Of a stretch of DNA of 10,817 nucleotides, positions 1-9,900 are shown piece after piece. This stretch comes from Amoebophrya sp. AT5.2. Its lineage: Eukaryota; Sar; Dinophyceae; Syndiniales; Amoebophryaceae. The notes under the pieces are model-generated. The model saw only the letters and a list, made by a program, of their open reading frames with translations, ran no database searches and was not told the DNA's origin. Numbering within the stretch: the stretch's first letter is position 1; every line of letters begins with the position of its first letter. The translations under genes were made by a program, and so were the position numbers. The stretch is taken from contig RXOD01006264.1 in the NCBI GenBank assembly GCA_005223375.1, forward strand, positions 1 through 10,817, given 5' to 3'.

Positions 1-258
1 GATTACTTGTAAGATTCTGATATGGTGAGGCCAGAGCAGTTGGGCAGTATCTCCTGCTTTTAACTGCTTTCACAATTTGGAGTCAGATATCACCCGGAAC
101 CGGCGACACCACCTCGAGAAAAACCTCATCCTAAACGCACCCCTTGCGTTGCAGCCATCATCTCGACATCGCCGGATTCAAACACCACTACGAGCACCGC
201 GTCGACTTTACTCCGTCGCGGTCTCTCTACATCATCATATCAGGACACGACGCTGTTC
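1..258 (+). other. 5' leader, no clear LTR or primer-binding site
   Basis: This stretch precedes the first credible ATG. A short ATG-led frame (22-63, 13 codons) ends in TAA, and the frame of the downstream small ORF is open from 64 onward. A TGG-led segment at 24-38 has the general form of a primer-binding site, but it does not match the initiator-Met complement or any other tRNA 3' end I recognise. No TATA box or terminal TG...CA structure is convincing. Confidence 0.4.
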
Positions 259-507
259 ATGGAAGCAAACAGACGTCTACGAGAACGACTTACAAAACTT
301 GCTGTTGGGCAAAAAGTACTCTACCGCAAGGCGCACCCGCAGGCCACCTTTGTCTGCTGGCGCCCTGGAACCATACTACGAGTTGGAGATCTTGGACGGA
401 TTGTTAACGTCGTTGACGACTACACAAGACATATTATTTACGTGACGGTCCCGGATTTGATCTTTCCGCTGGTCGAAGAACCCGACGCGGAGCCGGAGCC
501 GAATTAA
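259..507 (+). CDS. Small SH3-like protein, resembling an integrase C-terminal domain
   Basis: This is an 82-residue protein starting at the first ATG of a frame that is open from position 64, so a non-ATG or spliced longer form of up to 148 codons is possible. The N-terminus is a short basic helix (EANRRLRERL). A beta-rich segment follows with the pattern VGQKVLYRK, then WRPGTILRV, then GRIVNVV, then IIYVTVPDLIFP, and an acidic proline-containing tail. That order (G-x-x-V-hydrophobic-R, W-x-P-G-x-hydrophobic, V-x-V, D-L) is the layout of SH3-like domains at the end of retroelement integrases. The Pol protein here has a comparable one at 5860-6009. The ORF lies 48 bases upstream of Gag in the same frame, but two TAA codons (505-507 and 517-519) separate them. 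It may be an accessory protein of the element, the tail of an upstream integrase, or a leader ORF. Its start context is weak. The fold assignment is inference from pattern only. Confidence 0.5.
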   Translation: MEANRRLRERLTKLAVGQKVLYRKAHPQATFVCWRPGTILRVGDLGRIVNVVDDYTRHIIYVTVPDLIFPLVEEPDAEPEPN

Positions 508-555
508 ACACAACAGTAAGTTCTTTTCCCTCATTTTGAGGAAGAGCCGCATCAG

Positions 556-2172
556 ATGGTGGGCTGTTTAAGCAAGATCGCGCAGGCCATGTGCGGTGAC
601 GAAATTGATGAGCGTGCCGATGCCAAGGCGAAAATCAAGTGCCTCGAGATGAAGCTGAAGGAGAAAGCGTTGGAGGTGGACAACATTTCTTCGGACACGC
701 AGGACAGCACCATGGAGAAAATGGAGCAGTTGGTGCAGAAGCAGCTGGACGACTTCAACGGGAAGTTGAAGAAAATGCAAAACCAGCACGAGGACAGCCT
801 GGCTGAGGTGAAACAGGACTGCGAGCACAAGTTGTTAGAAGCAAATGCAGAAGTGGAAAAGACGAACGCCATTCTGCAGGACATGTTGCGCGGTCGGTCG
901 ACGAGCGACGTGGAGCAGGAAGGGATGGCGAAAACGCACAACAAGCTGGAGCAGGACGTGTTAAAGCTCATGGACCTGAACGACAATCAGGATCATGACT
1001 GCTTCGAGCTGGAGCGCGCGTACAAACAGGACTGGAAGAGTCTGTACACCATCCAGCCGCTCACGGAGGCCGAGTGGAACGAGGATCGCGACAAGTACAA
1101 GAAAATCCAGGATCGATTCTATCATCCTCCGATGCGAAAAGGAAAAACGTTCCGCCACTGGCAGGGCTCGCTGTATCGCTGGGCGGTGCGGATGAAGAAA
1201 ACCCGGTGGACGCTGGAGGAGATGGGACATCAAATCACGGAGAACTGCTTCGACGGCTATCCGTCGGCGGCGCAGCTGGCCGACGACAATGGGCCGGATT
1301 TGGTGAAGATCATGGAAGAGATGGTGTTAGAAGAAAGTCCGATGGTGGACTGGATCGAATCGGAGATGCGACGCCTGCTGCCGATGCTGCGCCGAAAGGA
1401 AGGAATCACGCCGATGATGTGGTATGCAGCGCTGAAAGACATCTTCAACATGGAGCCCCAGGTGCTCGGGGAGAATTGCAGAACGGACAAGTCGCGGCAC
1501 AATTACATCATGACGTCGATCAGGTTGAATCAGGTCATCGACGCGCAGATCCGGAACAACTTCCGCCCCGGTGCCTCCAACAACATGATGGCGATTCGCA
1601 CCATGCTGCAGAAACTGAAGGTGAACGACACCAATGTCTACGACTCACAAGGCAAGAAGTTGTTGCACACAGATCGCGAGGCGAACCACCTCGAGGAGCT
1701 CTACAACGTCTTCGGGTCCAGCCTGCGCAAAAACAACCAAAACCACACTGCCGAGTACAGCCAGTTTCTCTCAAGCGTGACGGGCGTCGCGCTGCTGGCA
1801 GGGGGAGTGCCGGGTTCCTCGGGAGCAAACGACCAGGGTCTCTACTGTCCGGAGGTGGGTGGCAACGACATGTTGTTGGACGGTGGAGCTGAAGGTGTGA
1901 GTTTCAATTCGGGAGGAAAGCGCCTGACGCCGGAGGAGTTGAACGAGATGAAGAAGACACCCTGCCCGTACGGGAAGAACTGCTTCAATCTCATCAACAA
2001 GGGCGGCTGCTTGCGTAAGCATACTGGAGCGGAACTCGCGGAAGGACGAAAGAAGTTTGCGGAGAAACACCCGGAGGAAGCGAAAAAGAAGGAAGCTGAG
2101 TACGCGAAGAAGAAAGCCGAGCGTGAAAAGGCGGCCAAGGACAAGACGGCTGCCGACAAAAACAAGTCGTGA
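556..2172 (+). CDS. gag: Gag-like nucleocapsid/capsid protein with CCCH zinc finger
   Basis: This 538-residue protein is the probable structural protein that assembles the cytoplasmic particle and packages element RNA. Residues about 18-112 are charged and heptad-like, consistent with a coiled coil. Residues about 150-400 are helical and rich in Trp, Met and Arg, as expected for a capsid region, but I recognise no named family. Residues 470-489 form C-x5-C-x8-C-x3-H, a CCCH knuckle in the place of the CCHC knuckle of most Gag proteins. The tail after residue 490 is Lys/Glu/Ala-rich and basic, typical of RNA binding. The start is the first ATG after the in-frame TAA at 517-519. The ORF ends at a TGA that is in frame with Pol. 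The Gag identity rests on position, the zinc finger and composition, not on a matched capsid domain. Confidence 0.85.
   Translation: MVGCLSKIAQAMCGDEIDERADAKAKIKCLEMKLKEKALEVDNISSDTQDSTMEKMEQLVQKQLDDFNGKLKKMQNQHEDSLAEVKQDCEHKLLEANAEVEKTNAILQDMLRGRSTSDVEQEGMAKTHNKLEQDVLKLMDLNDNQDHDCFELERAYKQDWKSLYTIQPLTEAEWNEDRDKYKKIQDRFYHPPMRKGKTFRHWQGSLYRWAVRMKKTRWTLEEMGHQITENCFDGYPSAAQLADDNGPDLVKIMEEMVLEESPMVDWIESEMRRLLPMLRRKEGITPMMWYAALKDIFNMEPQVLGENCRTDKSRHNYIMTSIRLNQVIDAQIRNNFRPGASNNMMAIRTMLQKLKVNDTNVYDSQGKKLLHTDREANHLEELYNVFGSSLRKNNQNHTAEYSQFLSSVTGVALLAGGVPGSSGANDQGLYCPEVGGNDMLLDGGAEGVSFNSGGKRLTPEELNEMKKTPCPYGKNCFNLINKGGCLRKHTGAELAEGRKKFAEKHPEEAKKKEAEYAKKKAEREKAAKDKTAADKNKS
607..890 (+). other. Predicted coiled coil in Gag
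   Basis: Residues about 18-112 of Gag are Glu/Lys/Gln-rich with hydrophobic residues spaced three and four apart (for example CLEMKLKEKALEV and MEKMEQLVQKQLDDF). There are few helix breakers. Such a segment could drive Gag oligomerisation. A coiled-coil predictor was not run. Confidence 0.65.
1963..2022 (+). other. CCCH zinc knuckle of Gag
   Basis: Cys470, Cys476, Cys485 and His489 of Gag are spaced C-x5-C-x8-C-x3-H. The spacing is the order-swapped form of the usual C-x8-C-x5-C-x3-H RNA-binding finger and differs from the C-x2-C-x4-H-x4-C retroviral knuckle. A lysine-rich tail follows, which supports a nucleic-acid-binding role. Confidence 0.8.
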
Positions 2173-2237
2173 ATCTCATCACCTCCTCCCGACTTGGATG
2201 AATCAAGTTTGTCGGGGGCTGTGACCCGGCGGGAGGA
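2170..2237 (+). promoter_or_regulatory. Candidate TGA readthrough site with downstream stem/pseudoknot
   Basis: Gag and Pol are in the same frame and separated by a single TGA (2170-2172). Thirteen bases after it, 2186-2193 can pair with 2211-2218 (eight pairs, one G-T). The overlapping pyrimidine run 2184-2190 can instead pair with 2231-2237 (seven pairs). The two options share bases, so they could be alternative folds or parts of a switch. Pol has no in-frame ATG until 2497. Gammaretroviral gag-pol uses the same logic, a stop followed by a downstream pseudoknot. Folding and readthrough are inferred. Confidence 0.6.
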
Positions 2238-3909
2238 AGAGAAGAAACGCAGAGGAAAAACTCGAAAATCAAAAATATCTAAAAGCGAAGGAAAAGCACT
2301 TTGCACTCATGGAGCAGTAAAAGTGACGGTGGAGATTCCGCTGTCGCAGAACGAAAAATGCGCGTCTACATGCGGAGGGAAACACGACGATGGAGGAGGC
2401 GATGTGGGAAAAGGCGCGGTGCCGCAAATTCCCAGTATTTCCTTCCCGGCAGACAACGATCTGATCAACGATTTTGAACCACAACTGCGGTCCAGCATGA
2501 CCGCCACCAGCTCACCAAGTGGCCGGTGGCGGACAACAAAAACTTCCGAGAGCGGACATAGTCCGCAGTACCAAAATTCTGGTTTGAATAACTCCAACTT
2601 CGACATGATCATGGGAGTTCCTGAATCAACTTCTGAGAAATCTCGCAGTACCACCTATGGTGGCCCGGCGGACATGGACACTTCGTCTGGTTCGCGCGGG
2701 CTAAGACAAACACAGGTAAAGTCGGAGCAGACCGACGGCGGCGTTGTCAAGTCTCCGTCTGTCAGAGCAGTGCTGAGCCGTGTGGACAGCGACGTTACCA
2801 TGCAGTCGGCGACTTCTTTACCGAGCACAGCATCTCTAACAAATACGACATCCCCACCGGCGGTGCCGGCCGATCTGCTTCCATCGGGATGGAAGTCGGT
2901 CTCTCGTCGGGGTTCAAATTCGCAGTCGTCGACTACTGAAGATCCAGAACAGCGACTGTCTACGAAAAACCAATTTGGAGAACTGCCTGAAGTACAAGAC
3001 GAGTCGTGGGGCGGACGCTATGTACACCGCCAGAAGTCTCCTGATCGAAAATGGGATCGACAGCCAGAAAGCCGTCGGACCGTCACCAAGTCCGTCTCTG
3101 AGTATCGGTTCGAGCCGGAGACTACTACACGATCCACAACTTCGAGTACAAAATCAGCAGCGCCACGCGGAGATGTTTCTATGCCGCCGGCTTCGCTGAA
3201 CAAAAACAACACGCAGAAATTACCGACGAGTGCAGGGGATGTGTTTATGCCCCCTGCATCAAGGGCGGATGTGTCAATGCCGCCTGCGTCAACAAATTCC
3301 GCTGTCCGGTCCACCACAACCACGGGTCGTGCCGCATCCGATATTTCTTCAACGCCGCCTGCAGTACCGCAATCGGCAACAACAACGAGGGCTTCTACTA
3401 CCAGCAGCACCACACCTGCCGGTCGGGACTCTCGCGAAACCACACAAATCTCCGACACAAATCCGGAGGAAACACATCCTACAACATCTGCAGATCCACA
3501 CTCGTCGTCGCGGCAAGATGGATCGCTACCATCAGCTAAAACGACTGAAAATTCTAAATCTCAGTCGGATCCCTCAGATCCATCGAGCGATCCCTCTGAT
3601 CCAACACACGATCAACAATCGTCAACAAGCAATACAAACACAAGCGAACGGGCCACGGCGGGCAGCAGTATTCCTTCTGCTTCCTCGACCATCCCCTATC
3701 GTACACGACGTGGTATAGAACGCGGAGTCCGACGAAGGATGTTAAAACAAGCCGCAGCTGCGTCCAATTTCATCGCGCCACAAGGAGATCAGCAGTTCAA
3801 CACAAAAATCGAAATGCCTGAAGATCAAGTTCTTCGCGATCTCCGCTCTACCTCCGATGAAGACTACCATATGCAGACGACCACTGAGGACACGTCGTCC
3901 GAGGAGGGT
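2194..3909 (+). other. Ser/Thr/Pro-rich disordered N-terminal region of Pol
   Basis: About 570 residues separate the readthrough stop from the protease. They are dominated by Ser, Thr, Pro, Asp and Gln, with runs such as DPSDPSSDPSDP. I recognise no domain. A basic start (EEEKKRRGKTRKSK) is followed by mostly neutral low-complexity sequence with many potential phosphorylation sites. Most copia elements have only a short Gag-protease linker, so this is an unusually long spacer. Confidence 0.7.
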
Positions 3910-6900
3910 CCGACGCAAAAGAGGCGGCGCGTCACGCAAGGGCGAGTTTCTGAGAAGGTGATGAAACAAGTCGGACAAGTGCTGCTCAGTCACAAAAGCA
4001 GCAACAAATATCCTTCCTATGGAGGCCCGGTGGGGTTGGATACTGATTCCAGCCATAACTGTCTGCCGGGCTCTCTTGAAGGAATGGCGCAGTCATTCAG
4101 CAGTGGTGGCGTGGTCGAAGCAGAAAACCCAGTTTGCTTCGGGACCATGAACGGCGATGGAGAAGTTCCCACCGCTCCGACTGCGACAAAGCGTGTTTAT
4201 CTTTATTTCAAGGACAAGAACGACACGAGCTGCCGACCGAAACTGTACGGGACGTGGTTCGAGATAGTCACACATGGAACGGTGGGGAATTTTCCCGTGC
4301 TTCTCGGCCAGCCGTTCTTCCGACAATACGGCGTCAACGTCATCTACGACACCGACGACGAGCCGTTTGCGACAATTCGCGGTGAACCAGTTCAGCTGTA
4401 CCCGCACTCCGACATCGCGATGATGGAAATTGAATTCGTGCCAACTGAGCAAGTTGCCACTGGTTCTTTGGTTTCTCCTCGTCGTCGACCAAATCGAGCT
4501 GTGCGCGGATATGCGGCTCTCACTGTGAATGCGAACAGCAAGTCCATCGCCTCGTCGCTGAATGAAAAGGTACGTCTTGCGAGGGTAAAACCACCACCTG
4601 AGCGAGTAGTAGAAGAAGAGGATCTTCTGAGCGATAGGGATCGCCATCTACTTGCCCAGTCCTTTCTCATTCTTGGCGGTACCCATGGAAAGGAGCCCCA
4701 GGAGGAGATGACAAAAATACTGGATGAAGCAGTGGCTGGCGTCGTATTTCACAGCAGTGGAGGAAGTAGTGGTGGTGGAGATAGTGGTGGTGGTGAGAGC
4801 GATGATGATGAAGGAGAGGAAAATAACGACGATCAGCAGAACGCGCAGCAGATGCTGGAAGCTGAATTTCCTGACCTGTCTGCAGCAGAAATCGCATGGT
4901 TGAAGCGGCAGCATCGAAGCTTGGGACACAGTTCTTCCCTCGAACTTCTTTTCCGCGGCCAAGCGCGTGCTTGCATGAAACGAATCAGAAAATTGTGCAA
5001 GAAGTGCTGCGAGCTAGACGATGCAGATGCGATTAGGGAAAGAGGGAGTTTGCTGCAATTTGCCACTGACAAAAACCAAACGTGGGTTATTGACAGCTGC
5101 AAAACTCGCTTGGGGAAAAGCGTATACGTAACCGACGTGTGCACCAGATTGCGGGCCTGCGAGCTGGCGGACGAGTGGTTTGGGGGTTTGACGGGGGCAT
5201 CAGTACGGGTGGTCATGCTGATGCGGCTGTTGAGTCAGGGGACGTGCCAGAAGATTGTGTTCGACGAGGGGACGGAGTTCAACAACTCGTTCTTCAGGCG
5301 CGTTCTCACCTCGCTGAACATTCAACCAGTTTCGGTAGGCTACAAGGCGGCGCATCGGGTGAGCAAGTTGGAACGCATGAACCAGCTGCACCGCAACAAC
5401 GTGCGAAAGCTAACAGTGGAACCTTATGATGATCATGTTGCAGTTCTCATTTGGTCGCGGGCACACAGCGAGGTGATTGGACAAAGTCTCAACGATGCGC
5501 TGGAGGAATTTCTAGCTGCCGAGCCTAACTCCGACATCTCTGAGGTGGAAATGCTGACACGTCGCGAGCTGGTGAGCGAGCACTGTTTCCAGATGAATAG
5601 TACGCCCATCCTGGGAACTTCGCTGACGCCCTACAACCTGAGCAGTGGCGGCTTCTATGCAGGCAGTCGCGATTGGGAGCAGCTTCGCGAAGATTTAGCA
5701 GATTCTCCTGAGTTTGAACAGCTCGACAACTGGTTTCTGACCAAGGCAAAGATTCAGGCCGCCGTGCGCAAATCCGTGCGGGAAAAGGACTTGGAGCAAC
5801 TTCTTCGTCGGCGTGAACTCGTGGGGCGAACATACAAACGCTGCATCGATACTAGTAGACTTAGTCCTGGAATGCAAGTTGCTGTGCGACGTATCGATGG
5901 AAAGCTGCGCAGATACCTCGATGGAGAGGTCATCACCGTCTACGAGGACGGAGCAGATGTTCGGGTAGGACACGGTGTAACAAAGTACGCCACGAAGGAC
6001 ATCGCGCTGCACACCGAGGATCCATGGGGATTGGCTTTGGAGGCGTATGTGGAAGGCGAGGTGAGTGATGAACTTGCCCATCGACTTTCGCATGCCTTTG
6101 AGGACGAGGATGTGCCTCTTTTCGTGGATCCAGTCACCAGTGTTCAAGGAGGGCGCAGCACGGCATTGAGCTCTGCGCTCGGTGGACAAAACAGGGGTCA
6201 CGAGTGTCGCATTTGTGGCCAAATCTGCACCAGTGCACATCGTCTACAACAACATATGGCACTCAGACACGGCGACGGAGCCGCGCATTGCGAAGACATC
6301 GAAGTAGAGGAGCGACCAACGCTTCCAGTTCAGTACCGCACGGGCACCCGCATGGATATCGATTTTGAGGACAGCGATGAGGAAGATGACGAAGAGGAAG
6401 AACACGACGAGTATTCTTCTCCTCCGGCGTCGACAAATCAGAGTAGTTCCTCTTCTTCGAGCAACGGAGGGCAAGGTGGACCGGTTAGCTGGGGAAGCGG
6501 CACCGGTGCGGGAGGCAGTGGTCCATCGTCTGGACGGGTAAGTGGGTCTTCTTCGAAGTCGGAGTCTGCAGCAGGTGAAGATCGCTGGACAGAAAATGCA
6601 GAATTTTTGGTTAGATGGCACGTGGCGCCCCGGACAAGGAAGTTCGTGCCAACCGTCAAGGAGCTTCCGAACTTCAATCACAAGCTGTTGACGGGGGAAA
6701 GACAAATGCATGTGCGGTTCCTGGACAGTCCAGTGGTGGAAGAAGTAGCCGTCGACAACTGGAAGAAAGGGAAGACGTCAAAGCGGCGGGGAAACTTAGA
6801 TGGGGTTCGCCGGTTCGTCGGGCGCACCATGTTTAGGAAAAAGCCCAGCATGTTTCAGAAACAAATCCTGGACATGGCCGCATACAGGAAGGATTCCTCA

Positions 6901-9900
6901 TCATCAGCGGAGCGGCAGACAGTCTTCGAGAATGGCGAGGAGTTTGACCAAACTCGCGACTGGATGAAAATGTTCAGTGATGTGGAGGAAGAATCGAACA
7001 ATCTCATTGATGAGGAATTGGAGAGAGCACAACAGCGAAGCACGCAGCGCGCCCAGTCGTCCTACGGTCCAGTCCGACAGCAGCGGAGCAAAAATTTGCG
7101 CACCGCCCAGGCTAGCGTATATCTCACTGCGCAACAGCCTGCTGTAGGGCCGAATGCCATTAACCTGGGACCCGAAGAGCTGCTCATCAAGGACGGAAAG
7201 GTGCATCAAGTCCTGCGCGAGAAGTTGCGGCACTGCGTCTCAACGATGGAGCTAAAAGCAGAGGGCGGTCATCTGTTCCTCAATCCTACATCTTCGGAAG
7301 CCCTCGCAACGGTACGCCGAGCCTACGACTTCTCGTGTATGCCACAAGTTACTGAGAAGCTGGGCACCAAAACGCGACACCACGGCCGCATCATCAACAG
7401 TGACGGCCTGTGCCCGCTGTTCAGTCAGGTTTTAAATGGACGACCAGTTGAGCATCTTCTGAACGCCAAAGACAATCGCGATGTGGACTACGTCGTCACC
7501 GCCGTGGAAATTCAAAAGAACAAGTTGTACTCCCCGTCGCAGTATACCGGGAACAGCACCATCTTGCGCTGGGGCACGAATCTTGCTCCCGAGTTTGTGG
7601 AGGAGGACTCTTCGACATGGTCCACCTGCGACGACTGCTGGGTGGCGCGCATCTTCTTTGAGGTGACCAGCGACGCACAGGAAAAACTACAACTCTACAC
7701 AGAAGGAGTCAAGTCTTCCTCCATCGAGGTGGATGAAGCTACTGCCGAGCGGCTGGGATTCCAATCGTACTATGTTCCGTCAGTGCGAGCAGAGGTGAAG
7801 GCGGTGGTGGGACATGGCATTTTTGGAAGAACCGCGAAACGAAAGGACATTTCTGCGAAAAATGTCATGACCAGTCGGTTAGTAGTTGTCGTGAAGGTCG
7901 ACTTGGGCACCGGTCTCGTGAGCCGAATCAAGAGCCGGTGGGTGAGCAGGGGATTCGAGGACAAACGTTTTTCCAAGAAGGGCCCCGGTTTAAACTGCAG
8001 GAGCTACACCATGAGCGACACCAGCTACTTGTTCCTGATGCAGTACTGTCAAGCCATGCGGTCGAATGTGTGGCGCGGCGACGTGAAAGAAGCACTTTTG
8101 AAGGGAATGAAGTTTGTGGAGTCGTATGGCGAGGAATACCACGCTGATCCATTCAGTGAACTGTGGATGACGGTCCCCAAGGTGATTCAACAAATGAAGG
8201 AAGAATTTGGGTTGGACGAGGTGGTGGAGTTGTTGGCGTCGATATATGGGTGCAAGGATGCCCCATTAAATTGGCAGCGAACGTTTCATCGCGCGCTGAA
8301 GGTTTTGCAGTTTCGGCAGAGTCTGATCGATCCCTGTCTTTGGGTGGTCTATGCCACGCCGCGGGAGAAGAAGGTGATCCAGGAAGGAAAAGTGGATGAG
8401 TATTTTTGGGAACAGATCAAGTTGATTGACGCCCAGAAAGCGGGCGAATTGGAGGCGTGCGCCGAGATCATCTGCGGTGGGGAACAGGAAGTGAAGAATG
8501 ACTTTCCGTACAATCACAATGACGACGGTCTGCTGAATCCGCAGTCCAGCAAACTTACCGAGGCCCTGACGATGCACTTTCAGGACGGTGGAAGCATTTT
8601 AGGAGCTATGGGCAGTCACGTCGACGACACGGTAAGCGGGGGACACAAACTCTTCATGCTCCGGCTCTACGCGCTGTTCAAGAAGTTTCCGTTGGGGAGT
8701 TGGACAAAATTATCTCCTGGCACACGTGACAACTTCATCGGCCGTGAGAATCACTGCATGCCCGCCGTGATCGAGCAGCACCAACTAAACACGACAATCA
8801 AGCAGCACGCCGAGGAGCTCGAGCGGCTGGACATTCAGGTGGACGACTTCGTGGAAAAGGTAGACGAGGAGGAGTTGGTGCGAGTGGAGAAGAAATTCGG
8901 CATCACACGTGACCAAGCATCTACGAGTTATCCACAGGCACCCACTGTTCCTTTCACGGCGCAGCAGCTGTTTGATGGGTGCGACATGGAGGAGGAGATG
9001 GTGTTTGTCGTGTCGCAACAAAGCTACGCGAATAAGCTGAAGCCGGTGGACCGCAACGAGGTGGAAAAGTTCATCGTGGAAAGAAACAGAGCCAAATCTA
9101 AGTGGCAACGCAAGAATGTGAGCAATCCATTCAGGGGAAGGATTGGCGAACTTATCTGGTTGACAAAAACCAATGCGGTTATTGCGGAAAGCGTGAGCGA
9201 GATGGCAGGACAGCTGATTGCAGCAGAACAGACTGCAGATTGGGACTCCGTGCAATTTTTCGTGAACGACCTCAACGGCCTGATCTACCTCGCACAAGCT
9301 TCGGAGGCCAGCTGCCGGCGAATTCGACGTCTTGGTGGTCTTCGTGAACACAAAATGTTCGGGTGCGGCGACGCCTCAAAAGACCGGGTCGGAGGAACTA
9401 CCAACCTCGCGGGGCCCGCCACACTAAGGCTCAGCACGATGGGACAGTTTTCTAAATTGCCCAAGCGAGTATTCAATAGTTCTACGGGGATAGAGACTTT
9501 GGCTGCTCGCATGGTCAATGCCGAGCTGCTATATGCGATGCAGGTAGCGCTCGACCTCCAGTTGGTGGAACTAGGTACTGGTCTCCTACAGCTGGTAGAT
9601 AACAAGAACATATGTGCTGAACCACGGGAGAAGAATCTTCGCTTAGATTTCTTCGCCTTGCAACAACTCCGCGAGGAGGGCATTCTCCAAATATCGCACA
9701 TTCCGGGCGCACTGAATTGGACGGACCCCTTGACGAAGCAGGTGAAGGACGTGCTGCCAGTGCTGATCTACTTCGCAACGGTGTGGGGGGTGTGCGACAT
9801 GCGCGTGGCAAACGTGATTCAGAAATTCGTGAACAAGAAGAAGGAGTCAGAAACTAAAGCGGAAGAAGAGGAGGTGGAGTTGGTGGATTTTGGAGTAGTA

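Noticed and set aside
24..40. TGG-led sequence as a primer-binding site
   Set aside because: It does not match the 3' end of the initiator-Met tRNA or any other tRNA I can identify, and no LTR end precedes it.
77..445. A 122-codon frame overlapping the small SH3-like ORF
   Set aside because: It starts at a TTG, has arginine-rich shadow-like composition and no domain pattern, while the overlapping frame has an SH3-like pattern.
513..543. GTAAGT at 515-520 followed by a pyrimidine tract and TTTTGAG, resembling a complete intron between the small ORF and Gag
   Set aside because: The implied intron would be about 25 bases, too short for ordinary splicing. The donor could still be used with a distant acceptor, but nothing shows it.
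1074..1892. A 272-codon plus-strand frame inside Gag
   Set aside because: It is an alternative-frame shadow rich in Gly, Arg, Ala and Asp with no recognisable motif; Gag itself is open across the region.
2170..2172. TGA as a sense codon under a variant genetic code
   Set aside because: It is the only TGA in some 3,400 in-frame codons while TGG serves for Trp throughout, so a recoded or leaky stop is more likely.
2194..2196. TTG as the true start codon of Pol
   Set aside because: The frame is open back to the Gag TGA and a TTG start has no support in eukaryotic retroelements; readthrough explains the arrangement better.
4093..4647. Long minus-strand open frames (also 5695-6240, 8785-9351, 552-986)
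   Set aside because: They lie opposite conserved Pol or Gag domains and have compositions expected of antisense shadows.
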